From assembly GCA_030641465.1 (NCBI GenBank), contig DAOWHK010000011.1, positions 1 to 5,544 of the forward strand: a DNA stretch of 5,544 nt, in the 5' to 3' direction. Shown here one piece after another: positions 1 to 5,544 of this stretch. Below the pieces are notes generated by a model that was given only the letters and a program-made list of their open reading frames with translations, had not been told where the DNA came from and made no database searches. The stretch comes from Parachlamydiales bacterium. GTDB taxonomy: Bacteria > Chlamydiota > Chlamydiia > Chlamydiales > Simkaniaceae. A program made the translations under genes and the position numbers. Position 1 is the first letter of the stretch. Each line of letters begins with the position of its first letter.

Positions 1-379
1 CAATGGAATTTTCATCGATACCTTCTGGAAAAGTGGTAATCTGCTCCTCAATCTCTAGCGTCTTTTGCATATGGACAGGATTAACTCCTGTGCGCTGCAT
101 GTAATTAGCATCCGATAATAGCATTGTGTGAACGATTAGCGCGCTTCCAGACAAAAATAATCCTGAAAGAAAAATTGCTGGAAAGGAAATAGTTGTTGTT
201 GCCGCAAGAATAATCCCAACACTTGCAATGATTGCAGTTGCAAAATGGGTGAACCATTCATGGGAAAGTACTGTGCATACGTTGTCTGGAAGGTGATTGT
301 ACATCGAATGAGAAATTTCATCATGCAAAGTTTGCAAGGTATCAGGAATAAATGAGGGGAGCACATTTGTGACTGTCAT
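1..379 (-). CDS. Partial membrane protein with paired N-terminal hydrophobic helices (Inc-like), 5' end only
   Basis: I translated this directly. From the ATG at 379-377 the minus strand stays open for 126 codons to the left edge, so the 3' end is missing. The product begins MTVTNVLPSF. It has a polar N-terminal region (residues 1-45), then two adjacent hydrophobic stretches (about 46-64 and 66-88) separated only by a short turn around S65-F66-P67. A polar, partly acidic region (ETL-EIEEQI type, about 105-126) follows. There is no cleavable signal peptide at the extreme N-terminus. Two close helices inside an otherwise soluble protein is the bilobed pattern known for chlamydial inclusion-membrane proteins, so an Inc-like role is inferred, not shown. 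The start is supported by a strong promoter 36 bases upstream and a weak GGAT seven bases before the ATG. I do not recognise the family. It could equally be an ordinary inner-membrane protein. Confidence 0.72.
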   Translation of the reverse strand, partial: MTVTNVLPSFIPDTLQTLHDEISHSMYNHLPDNVCTVLSHEWFTHFATAIIASVGIILAATTTISFPAIFLSGLFLSGSALIVHTMLLSDANYMQRTGVNPVHMQKTLEIEEQITTFPEGIDENSI

Positions 380-414
380 AAGATAGATCCAATCTTTGGA
401 AATTAGTACCAAAA

Positions 415-443
415 ATTTTAACGCCCATCTTATTTGAAGTCAA
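415..443 (-). promoter_or_regulatory. Near-consensus housekeeping-sigma promoter for the left-edge gene
   Basis: On the minus strand, TTGACT (443-438, five of six matches to TTGACA) is followed by exactly 17 bases and then TAAAAT (420-415, five of six matches to TATAAT). Transcription would start near 408, giving a 5' leader of roughly 30 bases before the ATG at 379. The promoter lies about 10 bases after the stop codon of the central gene, so the left gene can be expressed independently of it. The spacer contains a run of G residues (426-424) in otherwise AT-rich DNA. Confidence 0.65.
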
Positions 444-452
444 ATTATCTCT

Positions 453-3400
453 TTATAAGAATTCTACCCCGGCACCTTCTAACTCGTCCTCATCAATAAT
501 TGCGACATTTTCTAAAATATCTGTATCAATTGCTAATTCAAACCAATTAATACGAATATCTAAAATACCCATGCAATTTAGCATATGATCACACGCTATT
601 TCCTTTACAATATCAACGTCTCCGACATGCTCCATACATGCGAGTCGAAAGAGGTGTTCCCTCATTTTCTCTACGCGCTCAGGTAAATCCTGTGGGAACT
701 CATTACCAAAAAGGGTTTCCATTTGCGCGTGTGTTAAGATTGCAATGAGGCCATCAGCATTCCGTATCGATGGTTGCCATTCAAATGGAGGATGCTGTGA
801 AAGATAATCAAGCGCCTGGGCTTTTCCAACCTTTGTAATGTCATCATCACTTAATTGCAGGTAGCGTGGAGGCATTTCCTCTATTCGGTTGCCATTTACT
901 CTTTCTTGAAACCAAGCCCGTATGGCAGGAACTGTATAGATTTGGTCAAACTCTGCAGCTGAATCGTTAGGATCAATATTCCTCTCATAGACGTCTTGAA
1001 ATGTCACCTCATCTTGCCCTCGAATACCTCTTGCGTCCGCAAGATTTTGGAGATGTTTATTTTTGACATGCGGACCATAACCCGCCTCGTTTTGTGGATC
1101 TCTTGCCATCATTATATCGAGAATGCCTTCTCGCATTTGGTGAAGACCTTCATGTACCCGCTCTTCCACAGTATCGAAAATATTTCCTCCATAGATAAGG
1201 GCCGAGTAATATCTGTAAATTGCAGAGATATAACGACCTCCGCAGTGCCCATGCATCGTACCAAGATGTAAAATAATTTGTTGACAAATGGCTGCGTCAT
1301 GATTTCCACTATCAATTTCATGAAAAATAACTTTTAGCATTTTTTCAATTTTTGTATAAAATCTTTCTTTATTTTGTACACCTAATAAATCGCCCCTAGT
1401 TACAATGACGTTTACAGACGCTTCTAAATTTGCTCTTGCTATATTATAGGATACTTCGTCGTTTCCATCAAAGACGACAGGCCCATCTCGGTCGACAAAA
1501 TCAAGTCTTGGAGTGCCGTCAGGAAGATGCCTTACTGTGGTGTTCAATCCATCAAAGAGCTCTACAATGCGCTGACATTCAATTCGGGCTAAGTCACACC
1601 CTTCTGGAACATAATTTGGGTCCACAGCAAAAGCCAAACTTTCTAGAAGATGGTGTGGATGCATATGAAAGGGTAAAATAAGACGTAATTGCGCAGCTTG
1701 TATTTCTATTAAACGATCTGGTGTCAGTTCTTGGCGCTTAGGGCGGTTTGCTAGCTCTCTCATGCCGCGAAAGCATCCTTCTGGGATAGAAAGTGCGAAC
1801 CGATCCCAACACTCAAGTAAATTTGTTTCTCCAAAGAAGTCGACCTCTGGAGGATTTGCTGTATTTCCGTAAATATCTCCAAAGACTTGATTTTGCTCAT
1901 CAGCTGTTAATTGTTCCCTAAAGCTGTTAAGTAGGAATAGTTCGATGGAAACCCGCATATACATACAACGCTCTTCGTGACTTAGAAGCTCGATATTTTC
2001 TCCATTCTCTTCTATTAATTGCCGGTCAATCTCTTTGACTCTTCTTCCAAATCCAGGGATGTCTTGTTCCATTTCCTCAAACGCCTCCCCGATCCGTTCT
2101 ACATCCGCATTTTCCTGCAGCAGGTTTTGTAGTCTTCCAAGTGGCATAACTTCCGCATTTGGAGTGTATATAATCTCTGGTAGGGGCGTATCTTCTAGTC
2201 CAAGTATACGTTCTTCTTCTTCGCGAAGGGGCATGCCATTTCTAAGTTTACAAAAAAGCTCTTCTGTAGCTTTTACATAATCTTGAAGGCCCGCTCTATC
2301 AGGGTGATTATTTCTCTGCTGGATAAGAGCCCGTAAAGGACTGTAATCAATTTTAGTAGGTGCAAGTCGAAGTTTTCCTTCTGGAATAGAGATTGCAAAG
2401 CGATCCCAACATTCTAAAAGGTTCGTTTGCCCAAAAGAATCTAAGTTAGGTCGAGAAGTACTGTTTCTCCAGATATTTCCATAAACTTCCTCTTGCTCTG
2501 CAGGGTTTAGTTGCTCCCCAAAAAGCCTTAGAAGGGTCATTTCCGCAGCAACTCTGATATCTCTGTTGATTGGTTGCTCGGGACTTTTATTTAGCTCATG
2601 CTGAAGTGCTTGACTAAATCCAGGAATGCATTCCCTATCAATCTGTTTTAATAAATCCCTTATTTCCCAAATACGGGCGCCTGTACGCAGTTGATTTTGA
2701 AGCTGCCCAAGCAGTGTTTGAGGAAAAGGATTTATTGCCCGATTTATGTGAGGTGGGATCACTAGATTTAGTCCACAGCGTTGCATCTCTTCCGGATGTA
2801 TGGGCGCTCCATTTCGGGCCCTGCAGAGGATACTTTGTGCATTTTGGACTCTTTCTTGTAGATCCATTTGATCAGGTTGTGCTTTTTGCTCTCTAATAAG
2901 CGCTCTTAGGGGATCTAAATCGAGATCGCCTGAGTGAAAATGGAGGCGCCGAGGTTGTATACCCATTCCAAATTCTTCCCAACAATCAAGAAGATGAGTT
3001 TCAAAGTAGTAGTCCTCTGTGTGTTCATCAAGAGATCTTCCTGCCATTTCAAGATAGAATCCCTCGCGCTCCTCAGGCTCAAGTTGCTGATAAAAACCCT
3101 CGAGTAAAGTAAGTTCAATAGCTATTCTAAGGTTTTGAAAATTTTGAAGGTTTACTCCCCCTGTATCTTTTTCTAGTCGAATAAGAACTTCGGCAGTAAA
3201 TCCAGGAAATACATCCTCTTGCCTTTCTAATGAATTAATAATGTCGGAGTGTCTGAAAAAGACATGATTCCGACTTAGCATATTTTGTAATTTTCCAAGT
3301 TCTGTAGTCCCAGGATTATCCACATAGGGCCCAAGAGCTTCCGTTTGATTCCTTTCGATAATATGATCTTCTTGAGCATTGATTAGTGCTTCTAAAAGGG

Positions 3401-4604
3401 CAGCATCTTCGGGATTTTGGTAGCGATCTTCAATCAATTTTCTTACTTGATCAAACGTTGTTTGAAATCGTAGAGTGTGCGGATCTATTGACTCGCCGAA
3501 TCGATCCCAGCAGTCGAGAAGATGCACTTCTCCATAAAAGGGTTCATTTGGCCTAGGATCTGTGTTCCCCCAAATTCTTCCAAAACAAGCCTCTTGCTGA
3601 TCAGGACTTAGTTGTTCTCTAAATGCCCTAAAAAGGGTTTGCTCGATGGCAATACGGAAATGTAAAAGGTTTTCAAGGGGGGCGTGGTCGGGAAATTGAT
3701 CTCGCAATGCTCTCGTAAATCCTGGAATGGTTTCCTCTATTTGCAGAAATAGATCCTGTATTATCTCTCCTCTCACCTGTTCACTCATTTCTATTTCGTG
3801 GCATGTGTCAATTAGAGTGTTTTGTAGGGCTCCGAGTGCATTATTTGGGATGAGGCCAATATAGGTTAGGCTTTTGTAGATGTTTCGAGAAACGCTTGCA
3901 GCGTTTTCGGCATTCCTAATTCTCTCTTGAAGCTCTTCACTGTCGCCACCAGCTGCTTTTTCCTCAAGAAGAGCTCTTAGTGGCTGCATGCACTCTGATA
4001 AGAATTCATTTGGATCGTTTTCAATTAGGAACGGAACATCTGTAGCAACAAGAGCGAATCGATCCCAATTGTCAAGCAAGTGATTTTCTCCATAATGTGG
4101 CTCATCTGGCAAAGGGTCTGTGTTTCTGTAAATTTCTCCGTAAATACGGTCTTGATCGTCGCTTGAAAGATGAGATGTAGCTAGGAGAAGAGTATGCTCA
4201 ACAGCTGCTCTAAGAGAGGGTCTATTTTTTTCTAATTCGAGGTGATGATTATCTTTGTAAAATTGATGCAAAACAGCGCTTGAAAAGTTAGGTAGTTGGT
4301 TATCAACCTCTTGCAAGGAATAAAGAATCTCTGCAGTAGATGGCTCTAGATTTAAGGAGTTTTGAAGCATACCAAGGGGGGTAAGAGGCTCTCTTGGTAT
4401 ATAATGTGGAAATCTACATTCAAGTAACCCTTGTAATCTAGGAGAAAAGTCACTTGCTTCTAAGGGGATGCCGTTTCTTAAAGAACATAAATTCCATTTT
4501 GCCTGCCAAATAAGACCTTTTAAATCGTCATTATTCGGATCATTTTGTAAATCATGTTGCAGCTGAATGAGTTGCTGCATATTTATAAAAGGTACTGCTT
4601 GCAT
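453..4604 (-). CDS. 1383-residue protein: five tandem ~190-residue helical repeats plus C-terminal domain shared with its neighbour
   Basis: I do not recognise a characterised family. An intact frame runs from ATG (4604-4602) to TAA (455-453). Residues about 9-943 are five diverged copies of one unit. Each has a C-x-x-R-N-G-x-P region (weak in copies 2 and 3), L-G-x-L-Q-N, P-G-F (P-N-F in copy 1), E-Q-L-x-x-x-x-Q-E (variable) and finally L-L-D/E-C-W-D-R-F. The signature tryptophans are W180, W366, W542, W733 and W933. Residues 944-1383 form a different domain with H1120-C1121-G-G-R-Y, A-R-G-I (1191-1194), F-D-Q-I-Y-T (1219-1224) and C1323-M-E-H1326, all matched in the gene to the right. The tail is acidic (1369-1378). 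No signal peptide or membrane helix is visible, and the composition is helix-rich and charged. The start has no good Shine-Dalgarno; M9 is an alternative, but M1 lies 26 bases below a plausible transcription start. A secreted effector or scaffold role is inference. Chlamydiae-restricted DUF families (for example DUF1539 or DUF1548) are worth testing. Confidence 0.93.
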   Translation of the reverse strand: MQAVPFINMQQLIQLQHDLQNDPNNDDLKGLIWQAKWNLCSLRNGIPLEASDFSPRLQGLLECRFPHYIPREPLTPLGMLQNSLNLEPSTAEILYSLQEVDNQLPNFSSAVLHQFYKDNHHLELEKNRPSLRAAVEHTLLLATSHLSSDDQDRIYGEIYRNTDPLPDEPHYGENHLLDNWDRFALVATDVPFLIENDPNEFLSECMQPLRALLEEKAAGGDSEELQERIRNAENAASVSRNIYKSLTYIGLIPNNALGALQNTLIDTCHEIEMSEQVRGEIIQDLFLQIEETIPGFTRALRDQFPDHAPLENLLHFRIAIEQTLFRAFREQLSPDQQEACFGRIWGNTDPRPNEPFYGEVHLLDCWDRFGESIDPHTLRFQTTFDQVRKLIEDRYQNPEDAALLEALINAQEDHIIERNQTEALGPYVDNPGTTELGKLQNMLSRNHVFFRHSDIINSLERQEDVFPGFTAEVLIRLEKDTGGVNLQNFQNLRIAIELTLLEGFYQQLEPEEREGFYLEMAGRSLDEHTEDYYFETHLLDCWEEFGMGIQPRRLHFHSGDLDLDPLRALIREQKAQPDQMDLQERVQNAQSILCRARNGAPIHPEEMQRCGLNLVIPPHINRAINPFPQTLLGQLQNQLRTGARIWEIRDLLKQIDRECIPGFSQALQHELNKSPEQPINRDIRVAAEMTLLRLFGEQLNPAEQEEVYGNIWRNSTSRPNLDSFGQTNLLECWDRFAISIPEGKLRLAPTKIDYSPLRALIQQRNNHPDRAGLQDYVKATEELFCKLRNGMPLREEEERILGLEDTPLPEIIYTPNAEVMPLGRLQNLLQENADVERIGEAFEEMEQDIPGFGRRVKEIDRQLIEENGENIELLSHEERCMYMRVSIELFLLNSFREQLTADEQNQVFGDIYGNTANPPEVDFFGETNLLECWDRFALSIPEGCFRGMRELANRPKRQELTPDRLIEIQAAQLRLILPFHMHPHHLLESLAFAVDPNYVPEGCDLARIECQRIVELFDGLNTTVRHLPDGTPRLDFVDRDGPVVFDGNDEVSYNIARANLEASVNVIVTRGDLLGVQNKERFYTKIEKMLKVIFHEIDSGNHDAAICQQIILHLGTMHGHCGGRYISAIYRYYSALIYGGNIFDTVEERVHEGLHQMREGILDIMMARDPQNEAGYGPHVKNKHLQNLADARGIRGQDEVTFQDVYERNIDPNDSAAEFDQIYTVPAIRAWFQERVNGNRIEEMPPRYLQLSDDDITKVGKAQALDYLSQHPPFEWQPSIRNADGLIAILTHAQMETLFGNEFPQDLPERVEKMREHLFRLACMEHVGDVDIVKEIACDHMLNCMGILDIRINWFELAIDTDILENVAIIDEDELEGAGVEFL
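456..1775 (-). other. C-terminal domain of the central protein (residues 944-1383), paralogous to the right-edge gene product
   Basis: This part does not match the repeat unit. From about residue 1081 to 1350 it aligns by eye with the product of the right-edge gene. Shared in the same order are H-C-x-G-R-Y (1120-1125), a charged helix after it (1144-1165), A-R-G-I/V (1191-1194), F-x-D-x-Y-x-R-x-I (1202-1210), F-D-x-I/L-Y-T (1219-1224), W-Q/E-P (1275-1278), and L-F-R-L/M-A/S-C-M/I-E/D-H (1318-1326) followed by an amphipathic helix with M-L (1341-1342). The conserved Cys and His residues could be catalytic, metal-binding or structural. The sequence alone does not decide between these. The acidic tail (1369-1378) has no counterpart in the neighbour. 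Confidence 0.75.
1776..2348 (-). repeat. Protein repeat copy 5 (residues 753-943)
   Basis: Landmarks are S-P-L-R-A-L-I (755-761), F-C-K-L-R-N-G-M-P-L (784-793), P-L-G-R-L-Q-N (821-827), P-G-F (850-852), E-Q-L-T-A-D-E-Q-N (897-905), G-D-I-Y-G-N-T (909-915) and L-L-E-C-W-D-R-F (929-936), followed by A-L-S-I-P-E-G. Between P-G-F and the second-half helix it has roughly ten extra residues compared with the other copies (about 860-876). This makes it the longest spacing (W733 to W933). Confidence 0.87.
2349..2924 (-). repeat. Protein repeat copy 4 (residues 561-752)
   Basis: Landmarks are D-P-L-R-A-L-I (564-570), L-C-R-A-R-N-G-A-P-I (593-602), L-G-Q-L-Q-N (632-637), P-G-F (661-663), E-Q-L-N-P-A-E-Q-E (697-705), G-N-I-W-R-N (709-714) and L-L-E-C-W-D-R-F (729-736). 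It continues A-I-S-I-P-E-G, an extension shared only with copy 5. Nucleotide similarity to copy 5 is visible around 2378-2410 against 1779-1811. Confidence 0.87.
2925..3455 (-). repeat. Protein repeat copy 3 (residues 384-560), the most diverged copy
   Basis: Landmarks are V-R-K-L-I (387-391), L-G-K-L-Q-N (436-441), P-G-F (467-469), the R-I-A-I-E-L-T-L-L helix (493-501), Q-Q-L-E-P-E-E-R-E (506-514) and L-L-D-C-W-E-E-F (538-545). The usual D-R after the tryptophan is E-E here. The G-x-I-W-x-N-T-x-P-R-P segment is replaced by an unrelated-looking stretch (517-530). It is the shortest unit, with 176 residues between W366 and W542. Confidence 0.8.
3456..4004 (-). repeat. Protein repeat copy 2 (residues 201-383)
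   Basis: This copy opens with Q-P-L-R-A-L-L (207-213), followed by L-G-A-L-Q-N (257-262), P-G-F (294-296), E-Q-L-S-P-D-Q-Q-E (330-338), G-R-I-W-G-N-T-D-P-R-P (342-352) and L-L-D-C-W-D-R-F (362-369). The R-N-G-x-P-L segment is largely lost, with only S-R-N at 239-241. The second half is close to consensus while the first half has drifted. Confidence 0.85.
4005..4580 (-). repeat. Protein repeat copy 1 (residues 9-200 of the central protein)
   Basis: This is the first copy of the tandem unit. Landmarks in order are L-C-S-L-R-N-G-I-P-L (39-48), L-G-M-L-Q-N (77-82), P-N-F (105-107), the R-x-A-x-E-x-T-L-L helix (132-140), G-E-I-Y-R-N-T (156-162) and L-L-D-N-W-D-R-F (176-183). It differs from the other copies by Asn in place of the Cys before the tryptophan and by P-N-F instead of P-G-F. 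Unit boundaries are approximate. Confidence 0.8.
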
Positions 4605-4620
4605 AATAACCGCATTATTT

Positions 4621-4637
4621 TTAATTAATATAATTAA
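4621..4637. repeat. Short AT-only inverted repeat over the predicted transcription start of the central gene
   Basis: TTAATTA (4621-4627) and TAATTAA (4631-4637) are perfect inverted copies separated by three bases. The element sits between the -10 box and the start codon. It could be an operator-like site or a weak leader hairpin. It consists only of A and T in an AT-rich gap, so chance is a serious alternative. Confidence 0.3.
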
Positions 4638-4645
4638 TTATAACA
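4637..4645 (-). promoter_or_regulatory. Extended -10 promoter element of the central gene
   Basis: On the minus strand the sequence TGTTATAAT combines a perfect TATAAT (4642-4637) with an upstream TG one base away, which is the extended -10 form. No good -35 hexamer lies 16-18 bases further upstream, and an extended -10 can compensate for that in bacterial promoters generally. The predicted transcription start is near 4630, leaving a leader of about 26 bases before the ATG at 4604. The surrounding DNA is very AT-rich, so a chance match is possible. Confidence 0.45.
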
Positions 4646-4692
4646 AATATTGGTTATTAACGAAATAAAAGCATTTATTTTAAATAGTATTA

Positions 4693-4737
4693 GTAAAATA
4701 AAACATCCGCTATCAAAAAGAAATTTTAATAGCGGAT
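4693..4737 (-). terminator. Intrinsic terminator of the right-edge gene
   Basis: On the minus strand a perfect 9-base stem, ATCCGCTAT (4737-4729) with ATAGCGGAT (4713-4705), encloses a 15-base loop. A T-rich tract GTTTTATTTT (4704-4695) follows directly. It begins 24 bases after the TAA of the right-edge gene. On the plus strand the same stem lacks a good T-run, so it is directional. It separates the right-edge gene from the central gene. Confidence 0.82.
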
Positions 4738-4761
4738 TTAATTCATTACAATAAAGCTGTT

Positions 4762-5544
4762 TTATACCAAGCAGAGCATTTCTAAAGTTGCATGATCTAC
4801 TTGAATTTGCGATACGTCTAAATCACCTTGTAGAATATCAAGGTGTGTAAGCATGTACTCGATTGCACATTTTTTTACAAGTCCATGGTGATCAATGCAT
4901 GACATTCTAAATAGATCTCCTCGATCCATATTAGCCATGCCTTCAGGAAGACCCTGGCGTGGTTCCCACCCATCAGGTATGTGATTTTGAAACCACGAAT
5001 TGATTTGATCCGTATCAAATGTCCGATGTATTCTCATCGATGGATCTTGATTCTCATTTCTTGTATCTACAAGTCCATTGAGCATCCAAGAGCCTCTTTG
5101 GAGGATAAATGCGGGAGTATATAATGCATCAAAACTAGTAATTGCAGCATTTTCATTAATACGTCGGGTATATGGATCTGCAAATTCCGCAGCTCGGGAG
5201 CCAACGACCCCTCTTGCACGACCAATAAATTTTGCGAAGTCATTTTGAGTATGCGACATAAACATTCCGCCATCACCAGGATGTACTCTAATGTGCTCAG
5301 TAATTAAATGATTGATTAATCCTTGTCGCCTTTCATGATAAGCTTCTTTGATTTCGTCATCGAGTGTTGTTATACGAATATTACCAGAAAGATCTTGGTA
5401 CATTTCTGTTAATCCTTTCATATATCTTCCGACGCAGTGTTGAGCAATAACCCCAATTCTTAAGAGATTACTGTTGCGAACTCTAGGATCAGCATTATGC
5501 TGGTCTTGATAAAGGGAATAGGTAACAAATTTTGCATAATTTTC
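4762..5544 (-). CDS. Partial paralog of the central protein's C-terminal domain (3' part, 260 codons)
   Basis: The minus-strand frame is open from the right edge (first full codon 5544-5542) to TAA at 4764-4762. The gene therefore starts outside the window. The Met at 5421 is internal: the 41 codons before it are open and carry conserved sequence, including H36-C37-V-G-R-Y (numbered from the edge), which aligns with H1120-C1121-G-G-R-Y of the central protein. Further shared blocks are A-R-G-V (110-113), F-D-A-L-Y-T (138-143), G-W-E-P (192-195) and L-F-R-M-S-C216-I-D-H219. No membrane segment is visible. It ends shortly after the last shared helix with a unique tail (L-E-M-L-C-L-V) and lacks the acidic tail of its paralog. 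Whether it also carries the tandem repeats upstream cannot be seen. I do not recognise a named family, and any effector or enzymatic role is inference. A terminator follows the stop. Confidence 0.88.
   Translation of the reverse strand, partial: ENYAKFVTYSLYQDQHNADPRVRNSNLLRIGVIAQHCVGRYMKGLTEMYQDLSGNIRITTLDDEIKEAYHERRQGLINHLITEHIRVHPGDGGMFMSHTQNDFAKFIGRARGVVGSRAAEFADPYTRRINENAAITSFDALYTPAFILQRGSWMLNGLVDTRNENQDPSMRIHRTFDTDQINSWFQNHIPDGWEPRQGLPEGMANMDRGDLFRMSCIDHHGLVKKCAIEYMLTHLDILQGDLDVSQIQVDHATLEMLCLV

Larger units (their letters stand above)
4605..4761. other. AT-rich intergenic region
   Basis: This gap separates the two paralogs. In minus-strand order it holds the terminator of the right-edge gene, about 45 bases of featureless AT-rich DNA, the extended -10 promoter, and the small inverted repeat in the leader of the central gene. 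I see no small gene, tRNA or insertion-sequence end in it. Confidence 0.7.

Noticed and set aside
136..366. A 76-codon minus-strand frame starting MCSPHLFLIP
   Set aside because: It lies wholly inside the partial membrane-protein frame (1-379) in another phase. That frame stays open to the edge, has two coherent hydrophobic helices and has the promoter; this one has an odd Phe/Gln-rich composition.
344..428. A 28-codon minus-strand peptide frame starting at ATG 428-426 (MGVKIFGTNF)
   Set aside because: Its start codon falls in the spacer of the TTGACT/TAAAAT promoter, upstream of the predicted transcript start, and its frame overlaps the start of the membrane-protein gene. There is no ribosome site.
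996..2896. Several 60-91 codon plus-strand frames (996-1271, 1430-1681, 2035-2280, 2714-2896)
   Set aside because: All are antisense to the intact 1383-codon gene. They show no ribosome sites or plausible composition and arise from its codon pattern.
1112..3118. Minus-strand frames of 67-69 codons in other phases (1112-1321, 2915-3118)
   Set aside because: They are shadows inside the central gene, which is continuous and carries conserved repeat and domain motifs through these stretches.
456..4604. Known short solenoid repeats (LRR, ankyrin, TPR)
   Set aside because: The periodicity is 176-200 residues, and the characteristic 24-34 residue consensus patterns of those families are not seen.
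5067..5276. A 69-codon minus-strand frame
   Set aside because: It lies in another phase of the right-edge gene, whose own frame matches the central protein across this region.
4762..5421. Treating ATG 5421 as the start of a complete 219-residue gene
   Set aside because: The 41 codons upstream are open to the window edge and encode residues, including H-C-x-G-R-Y, that align with the paralog. The gene is therefore truncated by the window and this Met is internal.
1..5544. CRISPR arrays, tRNA or rRNA genes, insertion-sequence ends, transposase fragments
   Set aside because: No short regularly spaced direct repeats, no cloverleaf or rRNA-like stretches and no transposase motifs were found on either strand. 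The only repeated DNA belongs to the protein repeats.

Overview
The window looks like an accessory locus from a member of the Chlamydiae, most likely an amoeba-associated (Parachlamydiales-type) lineage. This is inferred from moderately low G+C, weak Shine-Dalgarno sequences, a large all-helical repeat protein of no recognised function, and a partial gene whose product has a paired (bilobed) hydrophobic segment like chlamydial inclusion-membrane proteins. No universally conserved gene is present, so the assignment is tentative.

All genes are on the minus strand and read right to left. At the right edge (4762-5544) is the 3' part of a gene that continues beyond the window. It ends at a stop codon followed by an intrinsic terminator (4693-4737). 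An AT-rich gap then holds an extended -10 promoter for the central gene (453-4604). That gene encodes a 1383-residue protein with five diverged tandem copies of a 176-200 residue unit, followed by a C-terminal domain of about 440 residues. The right-edge gene encodes the same kind of C-terminal domain, so the two are head-to-tail paralogs. After the central stop codon, a near-consensus -35/-10 promoter (415-443) drives a third gene whose first 126 codons lie at 1-379. This gene runs off the left edge and has two adjacent predicted transmembrane helices.

The terminator and the two promoters suggest three independently started transcription units. The central and left genes may also be partly co-transcribed, because no terminator is visible between them. 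The layout fits a lineage-specific family expansion, possibly of secreted or host-interacting proteins next to a membrane protein. No biochemical activity can be assigned from the sequence. The least-described items are the repeat unit (signature LL-D/E-C-W-D-R-F) and the shared C-terminal domain (signatures H-C-x-G-R-Y and C-M/I-E/D-H).
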